Both the position numbers and the translations under genes were made by a program. The notes beneath the pieces are model-generated. The model saw only the letters and a list, made by a program, of their open reading frames with translations. It was not told the origin of the DNA and searched no databases. Below are positions 41,496-49,388 of a stretch of DNA of 64,000 nt, one piece after another (the stretch's first letter is position 1; each line of letters begins with the position of its first letter). The stretch is from Ferdinandcohnia sp036965045 (lineage in GTDB: Bacteria; Bacillota; Bacilli; Bacillales; Bacillaceae_L): NCBI RefSeq assembly GCF_036965045.1, contig NZ_JBALOV010000035.1:124001-188000 (forward strand), written 5' to 3'.

Positions 41496-41729
41496 CAATT
41501 GAAAGGTGTCCTGAAATAATATGTTAATAAAATTGTAAACGAATAACCGGCTTGCCAACCGTCAATTTTTGATAAGAATTACGTATTATGTAATTAGAAA
41601 CAGTTTATCAAACAGGAAAAAGTTGTTGGCTTTAACACAAACCTTTATCGGCAACACTATCTTTACTACCTTATAGAAATAAACTTATTCTTATGCGTTT
41701 AATCAAAAGCATGATAAGGAGGCGTTCCA

Positions 41730-42095
41730 ATGAACGATCAGTATGCAGAGATTAAAGCGGAGTTAGAATTAACGAAAGAGGAACTACTATCAAGGTTGAT
41801 GCAGTCAACACAATATGAGGTTAGTCAAGAATTTCTCTTTCAGAATGAGCATTCTGAAAAAGAAAAAATTGTCATCAGTCATATAAAAGAAGATTTATAT
41901 GATGTTGAAAGGGCATTAAATAAAATGAATTCTGGTTTGTATGGAATCTGTGAGGAAACAGGTGCTGAAATTCCAATCGAGAAACTGAGGATTCTTCCAA
42001 CAGCTCGAACCATTTTTGAATTTTCCTTCACTGATTTATATGACAGAAATAAAGTCATACCCCCTCAACGTGAAAACCATCTATATTTAGTGTAG
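41730..42095 (+). CDS. ylyA: YlyA, DksA/TraR-like protein without zinc ligands
   Basis: 121 residues. An N-terminal helical coiled-coil region (about 1-70) is followed by a DksA/TraR C-terminal fold with GLYGICEETGAEIPIEKLRILPTARTI. Only one cysteine remains of the four expected in the zinc finger. YlyA lies between ileS and lspA in B. subtilis and has been tied to sigma-G-dependent forespore transcription. GATAAGGAGG precedes the ATG. The 234 bases before it are AT-rich; I could not assign a sporulation promoter with confidence, though CATGATA at 41709-41715 resembles a sigma-G -10. Confidence 0.85.
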   Translation: MNDQYAEIKAELELTKEELLSRLMQSTQYEVSQEFLFQNEHSEKEKIVISHIKEDLYDVERALNKMNSGLYGICEETGAEIPIEKLRILPTARTIFEFSFTDLYDRNKVIPPQRENHLYLV

Positions 42096-42126
42096 CAGAA
42101 GTGAAGGTTTTCCTTCTACTTCTGCT
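42094..42126 (+). terminator. Stem-loop after ylyA
   Basis: A stem of about 14 bp with one bulged base (42094-42107 with 42112-42126), followed by a weak tail TGCTTT. Likely terminator of moderate strength. Confidence 0.55.
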
Positions 42127-42146
42127 TGCTTTATCCCTCAAATACA

Positions 42147-42176
42147 TTGTACACCCGTCCAATCATGTGCTAAAAT
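42147..42176 (+). promoter_or_regulatory. Predicted promoter of lspA-rluD
   Basis: TTGTAC (42147-42152) and TAAAAT (42171-42176) are 18 bases apart, with an extended -10 TGC immediately before the hexamer. 38 bases before the lspA start. Confidence 0.55.
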
Positions 42177-42214
42177 GCAGAAAGGTAAAGTTTTGTTAAC
42201 ATGGGGGCGTTTGC

Positions 42215-42700
42215 GTGTATTATTTAATAGCTTTGTTTGTCATTTTATTAGACCAAGTAACGAAATGGGTAATTGTTCGTTATATGGAGCTTGGTGATTC
42301 CATTGAAATCATTCCTAATTTTTTGTACATAACGTCGCATCGTAACCGTGGTGCAGCGTGGGGGATATTACAGGGACAAATGTGGTTTTTCTATATTGTG
42401 ACCATTGTTGTTGTTGTTATGCTTGTTCTGTATATACAACGTCTCAAACCAAATCAACGTCTATTTGGCATTGCGCTTTCATTCATGCTAGGAGGTGCAA
42501 TTGGTAATTTTATCGACCGTATCTTTCGTAAAGAAGTTGTCGACTTTATAGATACATACATTTTTACATATAATTTCCCAATCTTTAATATCGCCGATTC
42601 AGCATTAGTTATCGGTGTTGGTTTGATCTTAATTTTAACACTATTTGAAGGGAAATTAGAAAAGGAGAAAAAGGATGAATCAATTCGAACTAACAATTGA
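42215..42700 (+). CDS. lspA: Signal peptidase II (prolipoprotein)
   Basis: 161-residue aspartic membrane protease that removes lipoprotein signal peptides. Four membrane helices (about 1-17, 56-76, 82-100, 122-145). The catalytic aspartates lie in GGAIGNFIDRI (about residue 100) and FNIADSALVIG (about 127). Other motifs are DQVTKW (12-17) and NRGAAWG (44-50). GTG start at 42215 with ATGGGGG upstream. Its 3' end overlaps rluD by 26 bases, showing translational coupling. Confidence 0.95.
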   Translation: MYYLIALFVILLDQVTKWVIVRYMELGDSIEIIPNFLYITSHRNRGAAWGILQGQMWFFYIVTIVVVVMLVLYIQRLKPNQRLFGIALSFMLGGAIGNFIDRIFRKEVVDFIDTYIFTYNFPIFNIADSALVIGVGLILILTLFEGKLEKEKKDESIRTNN

Positions 42701-43583
42701 GGAACATCAGCAAAATGACCGAATTGATAGAATTGTTTCTGCCTTTAATTCAGAATGGTCAAGGACTCAGGTTCAAACGTGGATTAAAGATGGAAACATT
42801 ACGGTTAATGGGAATAAGATAAAACCTAATTATAAAGTAAGTCTGGGAGACAACATTCAAATTGACATTCCAGAGCCGGAACCACTCGATGTTGTTCCAG
42901 AAGAGATGAATTTAGACATCTATTATGAAGATGCCGACGTTATTGTTGTCAATAAACCAAAGGGCATGGTTGTGCATCCAGCACCAGGTCATCTGAGCGG
43001 GACATTAGTAAATGGTCTTATGGCCCATTGCAAGGATTTATCGGGAATCAATGGAGTTCTCCGACCAGGAATTGTCCATCGAATTGATAAGGATACTTCA
43101 GGTTTGTTAATGGTTGCCAAAAACGATGTTGCCCATGAATCTTTAGTAAATCAATTAGTCGAAAAGACGGTTACCCGTAAATATAAAGCAATCGTCCATG
43201 GAGTCATACCGCATGACCAAGGTACAATCGATGCACCAATTGGAAGAGACAAGAAAGATCGTCAAAGCATGACAGTAACAGATGAGAACAGTAAAGTAGC
43301 GGTCACTCATTTTAATGTTTTAGAACGATTTAAGGATTTTACTTTAGTTGAATGTCAGCTTGAAACAGGTCGAACACATCAAATTCGAGTACATATGAAA
43401 TATATTGGTTATCCATTAGCAGGTGATCCAAAGTATGGGCCAAAGAAGACTTTGGAGTTAGGTGGACAGGCATTACATGCAGGGCTTTTAGGCTTTGTGC
43501 ATCCTAGAACAAATGAGTATCTTGAATTTGAAGCACCGCTTCCTGCATATTTTGTGGATCTTCTCGAGAAACTTCGTTATTAA
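42675..43583 (+). CDS. rluD: Ribosomal large subunit pseudouridine synthase, RluD family
   Basis: 302 residues. An N-terminal S4 domain (about 14-75, RIDRIVSAFNSEWSRTQVQTWIKDGNITVNG) precedes the RluA/RluD catalytic domain. The signature PGIVHRIDKDTSGLLMVAKN (about 130-149) contains the catalytic Asp. The C-terminal LETGRTHQIRVHMKYIGYPLAGDPKYG is also conserved. Corresponds to B. subtilis ylyB between lspA and pyrR. The exact rRNA position is not fixed by sequence. AAAGGAGAAAAAGG precedes the ATG. Confidence 0.92.
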   Translation: MNQFELTIEEHQQNDRIDRIVSAFNSEWSRTQVQTWIKDGNITVNGNKIKPNYKVSLGDNIQIDIPEPEPLDVVPEEMNLDIYYEDADVIVVNKPKGMVVHPAPGHLSGTLVNGLMAHCKDLSGINGVLRPGIVHRIDKDTSGLLMVAKNDVAHESLVNQLVEKTVTRKYKAIVHGVIPHDQGTIDAPIGRDKKDRQSMTVTDENSKVAVTHFNVLERFKDFTLVECQLETGRTHQIRVHMKYIGYPLAGDPKYGPKKTLELGGQALHAGLLGFVHPRTNEYLEFEAPLPAYFVDLLEKLRY

Positions 43584-43603
43584 AATTTTGTCACATAAAA
43601 GGA

Positions 43604-43632
43604 TTGACAAAATTCGATATGCACCGTAAAAT
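43604..43632 (+). promoter_or_regulatory. Sigma-A promoter of the pyr operon
   Basis: TTGACA (43604-43609) and TAAAAT (43627-43632) are 17 bases apart. Start of transcription would be about 20 bases before the first PyrR binding loop region. Confidence 0.85.
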
Positions 43633-43644
43633 AAACTTAATCAA

Positions 43645-43769
43645 ATGAGCCCCTTTAAAATCAGTCCCGTGAGGCTGAGAAGGAAACGGAAAATACACTG
43701 GGATAGGTATATCTATATCCCTGGGTAAAATGTCGATGTCCTCTCACTAACGGTGAGAGGACATTTTTC
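43645..43769 (+). promoter_or_regulatory. PyrR attenuator 1 (leader of pyrR)
   Basis: The PyrR recognition loop AGTCCCGTGAGGCT (43663-43676) matches the consensus ARUCCNGNGAGGYU at every base. The terminator is a perfect 12-bp stem (43736-43747 with 43753-43764) plus T-run. When UMP or UTP is bound, PyrR stabilises the anti-antiterminator, so the terminator forms. Mechanism known from B. subtilis. Confidence 0.92.
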
Positions 43770-43807
43770 GTTAAGAGGGAGTTAACCAAGTGAGTGAGGT
43801 GTAACAA

Positions 43808-44356
43808 ATGGCTGATACTGAAAAAGCTGTCGTACTAGATAATCAGGCAATTAGAAGAGCACTAACAAGAGTAGCTCACGAAATCATTGAAAAAAACAAA
43901 GGTATTGAGGATTGTGTGATCGTTGGAATCAAGACAAGAGGCATTTACTTGGCTAAACGCATTGCAAATCGAATCGAACAAATTGAAGGTAAAAAGATTG
44001 CTATCGGTGAGCTGGATATCACGTTATACCGAGACGACTTAACAACAAAAACGGCAGATCGTGAACCAATTGTAAAAGGATCCGATATACCGGTGGATAT
44101 CACCAATAAAAAAGTCATCCTCGTTGATGATGTTTTATACACTGGGAGAACAGTACGAGCTGCACTCGATGCTCTCATCGATATCGGACGGCCAGCCCAG
44201 ATTCAATTAGCAGTACTAATTGATAGAGGTCATCGAGAGTTCCCAATCCGTGCTGACTATGTCGGAAAAAATATTCCAACCGCAAGCTCAGAAAAAATCG
44301 TGGTGGAACTAGAAGAAATTGATAATACTGATCAAGTAACGATTCACAAGAACTAA
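43808..44356 (+). CDS. pyrR: Bifunctional pyr operon regulator/uracil phosphoribosyltransferase PyrR
   Basis: 182-residue PRTase-fold protein. The PRPP motif is VILVDDVLYTGRTVRAAL (about 100-117). RNA-binding basic residues are expected in the KTRGIYLAKRIANRI stretch (about 44-58). PyrR senses UMP/UTP and binds the three leader loops of this operon, and also has weak uracil phosphoribosyltransferase activity. ATG at 43808 follows GTGAGGTG. It lies between attenuators 1 and 2. Confidence 0.97.
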   Translation: MADTEKAVVLDNQAIRRALTRVAHEIIEKNKGIEDCVIVGIKTRGIYLAKRIANRIEQIEGKKIAIGELDITLYRDDLTTKTADREPIVKGSDIPVDITNKKVILVDDVLYTGRTVRAALDALIDIGRPAQIQLAVLIDRGHREFPIRADYVGKNIPTASSEKIVVELEEIDNTDQVTIHKN

Positions 44357-44365
44357 ATAAGTACC

Positions 44366-44470
44366 CTTTAAATGTAGTCCAGAGAGGCTAACAAAGGGGT
44401 AACATTCCTTCTCGACTTGAAAGGGATTTGTATACCTCTTTGTGTAAAAACACAAAGATTTTTTTATTTT
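44366..44470 (+). promoter_or_regulatory. PyrR attenuator 2 (between pyrR and pyrP)
   Basis: The PyrR loop AGTCCAGAGAGGCT (44376-44389) fits the consensus perfectly. It is flanked by ACCCTTT (44363-44369) and AAAGGGG, which can form the stem. The terminator is TCTTTGTGT/ACACAAAGA (44437-44445 with 44450-44458) plus T-run. Confidence 0.92.
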
Positions 44471-44502
44471 GGGTATGTTAAGACTGAGGAGGAAATAAGG
44501 TA

Positions 44503-45816
44503 ATGAATCATAACCAAAAGGTTGTTTTAGGCATAAAAGAAAAACCATCAGCAGGGCTCTTCGCAATTCTTAGCCTACAGCATTTATTTGCAATGTTCGG
44601 TGCAACCATTCTTGTACCGTATTTAGTTGGAATTAGTCCAGGAGTGGCCCTCATCTCGAGCGGATTAGGTACACTTGCATTTTTACTCATTACAAAGGGG
44701 CAGGTTCCTGCTTATCTAGGATCATCCTTTGCCTTCATCATCCCACTTCAAACAGCAATTGCAGCCGATGGTCCAGGCGCTGCTATGATGGCAAGCTTAC
44801 TAGCTGGTTTAGTATATGGGGTTGTAGCATTAATCATAAAAGCAACAGGTCATAAATGGCTTGTACGAATTTTACCTCCTGTTGTAGTAGGTCCTGTCAT
44901 CATTGTAATCGGTCTAAGCCTAGCAGGCACAGCCGTAGGAATGGCAATGAATGATGCAAATGGAGCATACAGCTTGCAGCATTTTTCAGTGGCCTTAGTA
45001 ACATTGGCTATTGTCATTATCGCAACAATCTTCTTCAAAGGTTTCTTTAATCTAATCCCAGTGTTAATCGGAATAATCGGTGGATATGTATACGCATTGG
45101 TGATTGGATTAGTTGATTTTACACCTGTAAAAGAAGCGAAATTTATTGAAATGCCAGATTTTATTATCCCATTTGTTTCATACACACCGCATTTTTCACT
45201 GGATATGATTGCACTAATTGTACCAGTGGCAATTGTAACCTTATCAGAGCATATCGGACACCAAATGGTGTTAAGTAAAGTCGTTCAGAAAGATTTAATT
45301 AAGCAGCCAGGCTTGCATCGCTCCATTATGGGGGACGGGGTTGCAACGATGATTGCATCACTTCTTGGTGGTCCACCAAATACAACTTATGGAGAAAATA
45401 TTGGTGTTCTTGCAATCACCCGTGTATTCAGCGTATATGTAATCGGTGGGGCGGCTGTAGTCGCAATTTTCTTCGGATTTAGTGGAACAATCAATGCTTT
45501 AATTGGTTCAATCCCAAGTGCAGTTATGGGTGGGGTGTCCATCCTCCTATTCGGTATCATTGCATCATCCGGGTTACGGATGTTAGTGGATAGCAAGGTG
45601 GACCTAGGTGAAAATAGAAACTTAGTGATTTCATCAGTCATCCTAGTGATTGGGATTGGTGGAGCCTTCATTAAAGTGTTAGGCTTTGAAATCCACGGAA
45701 TGGCATTAGCTGCAATCATTGGTGTTTTACTGAACATTATTCTTCCTGGTGGAGAAGTGAGTGAAGACGAAGATATTTACGAGACTCATCTTGAGGATGA
45801 TAACTCTGTTGCATAA
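44503..45816 (+). CDS. pyrP: Uracil permease PyrP
   Basis: 437-residue NCS2 (nucleobase-ascorbate transporter family) uracil/proton symporter with about 14 membrane helices. The family's short beta-strand regions show in SSFAFIIPLQ (about 75) and PNTTYGENIGVLAITRVFSVY (about 295-315). A conserved glutamate lies in VTLSEHIGHQMVLS (about 245). Acidic C-terminal tail. AGGAGG precedes the ATG. It sits between PyrR attenuators 2 and 3, so uptake is repressed together with synthesis. Confidence 0.95.
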   Translation: MNHNQKVVLGIKEKPSAGLFAILSLQHLFAMFGATILVPYLVGISPGVALISSGLGTLAFLLITKGQVPAYLGSSFAFIIPLQTAIAADGPGAAMMASLLAGLVYGVVALIIKATGHKWLVRILPPVVVGPVIIVIGLSLAGTAVGMAMNDANGAYSLQHFSVALVTLAIVIIATIFFKGFFNLIPVLIGIIGGYVYALVIGLVDFTPVKEAKFIEMPDFIIPFVSYTPHFSLDMIALIVPVAIVTLSEHIGHQMVLSKVVQKDLIKQPGLHRSIMGDGVATMIASLLGGPPNTTYGENIGVLAITRVFSVYVIGGAAVVAIFFGFSGTINALIGSIPSAVMGGVSILLFGIIASSGLRMLVDSKVDLGENRNLVISSVILVIGIGGAFIKVLGFEIHGMALAAIIGVLLNIILPGGEVSEDEDIYETHLEDDNSVA

Positions 45817-45820
45817 TGCA

Positions 45821-45953
45821 ACACCTTTTAAAATGACCCGGCGAGGTTATTAAGGGTGTAAGGTTTGAGCGAAAGAGGGCTTAGTTTTCTTGTACCCTTT
45901 TTTATACAACCATGTTTCTTACACCCTTACCGTAAAAGGTAAGGGTGTTTTTT
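45821..45953 (+). promoter_or_regulatory. PyrR attenuator 3 (between pyrP and pyrB)
   Basis: The PyrR loop GACCCGGCGAGGTT (45835-45848) keeps the GAGGTT core but departs from consensus at two positions. TAAGGGTGTAAG (45851-45862) is perfectly complementary to CTTACACCCTTA (45918-45929), giving the antiterminator. The terminator is an 11-bp stem (45921-45931 with 45938-45948) plus T-run. All three alternative folds can therefore be read directly. Confidence 0.92.
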
Positions 45954-45963
45954 ATAGCAATGA

Positions 45964-46084
45964 TGTCTAGCTCCAGGCGCCATCGGCTTTCTGGTCTAAG
46001 TCAATCGCTTCGGAAGGTAAAGAGCACCTTCTGTTAGCGCTTGTCTTATGCTTGTCGCCTAAGGCTGAGCGCCTTGTGCTTTTC
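45964..46084 (+). repeat. Interspersed repeat element (family A), copy 2
   Basis: It opens TGTCTAGCTCCAGGCGCC and ends GCGCCTTGTGCTTTTC, with AAGTCAATCGCTTCGG and TGTCTTATGCTTGTCG inside. It shares opening, core and end with 22111-22293. It lies after the third pyr terminator and before pyrB, so it is within the operon transcript. It contains short inverted segments (GGCGCC; GGAAGGTAAAGAGCACCTTC) and no open frame of interest. Confidence 0.7.
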
Positions 46085-46105
46085 TAATAATTAGGAGGAG
46101 AGAAA

Positions 46106-47008
46106 ATGAATCATTTACTTTCGATGACTGAATTAAGTATTGAAGACATTGATCGCATTCTTTTTGATGCAGAACTTTTTGCACAAGGGAGCAAATGGAG
46201 GCTTGAAAAACAAACATTTGTGGCTAATCTTTTTTTTGAGCCAAGTACGCGGACTCGTTTTAGTTTTGAGGTTGCTGAAAAAAGAATCGGCGCAGATGTA
46301 TTGCATTTAGAAGCAATGACCTCTAGTGTCCAAAAAGGCGAAAGTCTTTATGATACTGTAAAGACACTTCAATCTATTGGTGCAAATGCAGTTGTCATTC
46401 GTCATCCTAAGGATGAATATTTCAACGAGCTAAGAACGAGCATCAATATTCCAATCATTAATGCAGGTGATGGATGCGGTCATCACCCAACACAATCTCT
46501 CCTTGATTTATTAACAATTAAACAAGAGTTTAATAGATTCCAAGAATTAAATATTTTAATTGTTGGTGATATTCGCCATAGCCGTGTGGCAAGATCCAAT
46601 GCAGAAAGTTTAACTAGACTTGGAGCAAAGGTTCATTTTTCTGCTCCATTAGAGTGGCAGGATCATACAAATCCATATGGTTCATATGTCGATCTTGACG
46701 AGGGGCTTAAAGAAGCAGATGTCGTTATGCTGCTTCGCATTCAGCATGAACGTCATGAGTCATCCATGGGTTTGACGAAAGAAGAGTATCATCAAAAATA
46801 CGGATTAACGATTAACCGAGGCAAGAACTTGAAGAAAGGAAGCATTATTATGCATCCAGCTCCAATTAATCGTGGCGTTGAAATGGCAAGTGAATTAGTC
46901 GAAGCAAGTAAATCAAGAATTTTTAAGCAAATGGAAAATGGTGTATTTGTAAGAATGGCAGTCCTTAAAAGAGTTTTACAGCATGTAGAAGGAGGAATTT
47001 TAATATGA
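46106..47008 (+). CDS. pyrB: Aspartate carbamoyltransferase catalytic subunit
   Basis: 300 residues. It makes N-carbamoyl-aspartate from carbamoyl phosphate and aspartate. Carbamoyl-phosphate motif FFEPSTRTRFSFE has S47-T-R-T-R51; the second-domain motif HPTQSLLDLLTI and the C-terminal MHPAPINRGVEM are present. No regulatory subunit gene is nearby, as is usual in bacilli. TTAGGAGGAG precedes the ATG. It overlaps pyrC by 4 bases. Confidence 0.97.
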   Translation: MNHLLSMTELSIEDIDRILFDAELFAQGSKWRLEKQTFVANLFFEPSTRTRFSFEVAEKRIGADVLHLEAMTSSVQKGESLYDTVKTLQSIGANAVVIRHPKDEYFNELRTSINIPIINAGDGCGHHPTQSLLDLLTIKQEFNRFQELNILIVGDIRHSRVARSNAESLTRLGAKVHFSAPLEWQDHTNPYGSYVDLDEGLKEADVVMLLRIQHERHESSMGLTKEEYHQKYGLTINRGKNLKKGSIIMHPAPINRGVEMASELVEASKSRIFKQMENGVFVRMAVLKRVLQHVEGGILI

Positions 47009-48291
47009 GCACATTACTAAAAAACGCAAAAATTCTTAATGAACATGGTGATTTAATACCAGCAGATATTAAAATCACAAATGGTTTAGTTGAAGCGATA
47101 GGTACTAGTCTAGATCAAACCAATTGTGAGGTAATTGATGTTGAAGGGATGTTTGTATCAGCTGGATTCGTTGACGTCCATGTCCACCTTCGTGAGCCTG
47201 GCGGAGAACATAAAGAAACCATTGAATCGGGGACTCTTGCAGCTGCAAAGGGTGGTTTTACAACCATTGCAGCAATGCCGAATACAAGACCAGTTCCTGA
47301 TACAGCCCGTCAAATGAACTGGCTACAACAAAGAATTAAGGATACAGCTCATGTTAATGTCCTTCCATATGCATCTATCACGATTCGTGAGCTTGGCGAG
47401 GAACTAACAGATATGAAAGCATTAAAGGAATCTGGAGCATTCGCATTTACCGATGACGGTGTTGGAATTCAAGCAGCTGGAATGATGCTTGAAGCAATGA
47501 AGCAAGCTGCAGCCATCGATATGCCAATTGTTGCTCATTGTGAAGAAAACACACTCATTAATAAAGGTGCTGTTCATGAGGGTGAATTCTCAAAGAAGCA
47601 TGGGATTAATGGAATTCCTTCAGTATGCGAATCCGTACATATTGCAAGGGATGTTTTATTAGCAGAAGCTGCAGGCTGTCACTACCATGTCTGCCATGTC
47701 AGTACAAAGGAATCAGTTCGTGTCATCAGGGATGCGAAGCGTGCTGGTATTCATGTAACAGCCGAGGTTACTCCACATCACTTACTGCTATGTGATGAAG
47801 ACATTCCAAGCCTTGACACCAATTATAAAATGAACCCTCCATTACGTGGAAAAGAGGACTTAGAAGCCCTTATTGAAGGTCTCATGGATGGAACAATCGA
47901 TTTTATCGCTACGGATCATGCTCCACATTCAAGTGAGGAAAAGGCACAAGGGATGGCCCTAGCCCCGTTTGGCATCGTTGGCCTAGAGACAGCTTTTCCG
48001 CTTCTTTATACACATTTTGTTGAGACGAAGAAAATCACGTTAAAGCAATTAGTGGACTTTTTAACTAGCAAACCAGCAAACACCTTTAAGCTACCATTTG
48101 GGAGTTTAGAAATTGGAAAAAATGCTGATTTAACTGTTATTGATTTAGAGGCAAAAGGAACAATTGATCCTGAAAAATTTGTTTCAAAAGGAAAAAACAC
48201 ACCATTTGGTGGCTGGGAATGTAAAGGTTGGCCAGTCATGACACTCGTAAAAGGCAACATTGTTTGGCAGAAAGGAAGTGTTTTAGCATGA
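47005..48291 (+). CDS. pyrC: Dihydroorotase
   Basis: 428-residue amidohydrolase (type I dihydroorotase) that closes carbamoyl-aspartate to dihydroorotate. Metal ligands H59-x-H61 lie in VDVHVHLREPG, further His in VAHCEENTL and HVCHVSTKES, and the catalytic Asp in FIATDHAPHSSEEK (about 304). GGAGG lies before the ATG at the end of pyrB, with an ATGA overlap. It overlaps pyrAA by 4 bases in the same way. Confidence 0.97.
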   Translation: MSTLLKNAKILNEHGDLIPADIKITNGLVEAIGTSLDQTNCEVIDVEGMFVSAGFVDVHVHLREPGGEHKETIESGTLAAAKGGFTTIAAMPNTRPVPDTARQMNWLQQRIKDTAHVNVLPYASITIRELGEELTDMKALKESGAFAFTDDGVGIQAAGMMLEAMKQAAAIDMPIVAHCEENTLINKGAVHEGEFSKKHGINGIPSVCESVHIARDVLLAEAAGCHYHVCHVSTKESVRVIRDAKRAGIHVTAEVTPHHLLLCDEDIPSLDTNYKMNPPLRGKEDLEALIEGLMDGTIDFIATDHAPHSSEEKAQGMALAPFGIVGLETAFPLLYTHFVETKKITLKQLVDFLTSKPANTFKLPFGSLEIGKNADLTVIDLEAKGTIDPEKFVSKGKNTPFGGWECKGWPVMTLVKGNIVWQKGSVLA

Positions 48292-49388
48292 AGCGACAGC
48301 TCATTTTAGAAGATGGAACAGTATTTATCGGTGACGGTTTTGGAAGTGATACAGAAAACACAGGTGAGGTTATTTTTAATACAGGAATGACCGGGTATCA
48401 AGAAATCATTTCAGATCCATCAAACTGTGGACATATTGTCACATTAACATACCCACTAATTGGGAATTACGGGATTAACAGAGATGATTTTGAATCGATT
48501 AACCCTAAAATTAGCGGACTGATTGTAAATGAGGTATGTGATCATCCATCAAATTTTAGAAGTCAATTAAGTCTTGATGAATATTTTAAGTCAAAAAACA
48601 TCCCGGGTCTTTCTGGAATCGATACGAGAAAGCTTACAAGAATGATTCGTCAACATGGTACATTAAAGGGCGTCATTTGTGGGATGGATGCCAATGTCCA
48701 GGAGGTTGTAAACAAACTGAATGAATTGACTCTGCCAATCGACCAAGTCAAACAAGTTTCTACAACAAGCGCGTACCCAAGCCCTGGGAGAGGGTATCGC
48801 ATCGTGTTAGTTGATTTTGGAATGAAGCATAGTATTTTACATGAATTAAGTAAACGTGACTGTGATGTCATTGTCGTTCCGTATAATACACCAGCAGAAG
48901 AAATTTTACGTTTGAGCCCAGATGGCATTTTATTAAGTAACGGACCTGGGGATCCAAAGGATGTTCCCGAAGCAATTGAAATGATCAAAGAAGTTTTAGG
49001 AAAAGTACCATTATTTGGAGTGTGCTTAGGGCATCAATTATTTGCCTTAGCTAATGGCGCAGAAACTGAAAAAATGAAATTTGGACATAGAGGTGCGAAC
49101 CACCCAGTAAAGGACCTTGAAACAGGTAAAATTGCGATTACTTCACAAAATCATGGCTATACAGTGAATAAAGAATCATTAGCAAACGCAAAGCTTGAAG
49201 TTACACATATTGCACTCAACGATGATACAGTTGAGGGATTACGACATATAGAATATCCAGCATTTACGGTCCAATTTCATCCAGAAGCATCCTCAGGACC
49301 TGACGATGCAAATAGCTTATTTAACGACTTTTTACAGATGATTGAAAACTTCAAGAAAGAAGGCGAAGAGCTATGCCAAAACGCTTAG
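48288..49388 (+). CDS. pyrAA: Carbamoyl-phosphate synthase small subunit (pyrimidine-specific)
   Basis: 366-residue glutaminase subunit. The N-terminal domain contains GYQEIISDPSNCGHIVTLTYPLIGNYG. The class I amidotransferase domain has the nucleophile Cys in FGVCLGHQLFALA and the catalytic His and Glu in QFHPEASSGP. Start 48288 (MKRQLILEDG) has AAAGGAAG upstream and overlaps pyrC by 4 bases. An ATG 20 codons earlier would overlap pyrC deeply and is rejected. It passes ammonia to the large subunit encoded next. Confidence 0.97.
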   Translation: MKRQLILEDGTVFIGDGFGSDTENTGEVIFNTGMTGYQEIISDPSNCGHIVTLTYPLIGNYGINRDDFESINPKISGLIVNEVCDHPSNFRSQLSLDEYFKSKNIPGLSGIDTRKLTRMIRQHGTLKGVICGMDANVQEVVNKLNELTLPIDQVKQVSTTSAYPSPGRGYRIVLVDFGMKHSILHELSKRDCDVIVVPYNTPAEEILRLSPDGILLSNGPGDPKDVPEAIEMIKEVLGKVPLFGVCLGHQLFALANGAETEKMKFGHRGANHPVKDLETGKIAITSQNHGYTVNKESLANAKLEVTHIALNDDTVEGLRHIEYPAFTVQFHPEASSGPDDANSLFNDFLQMIENFKKEGEELCQNA

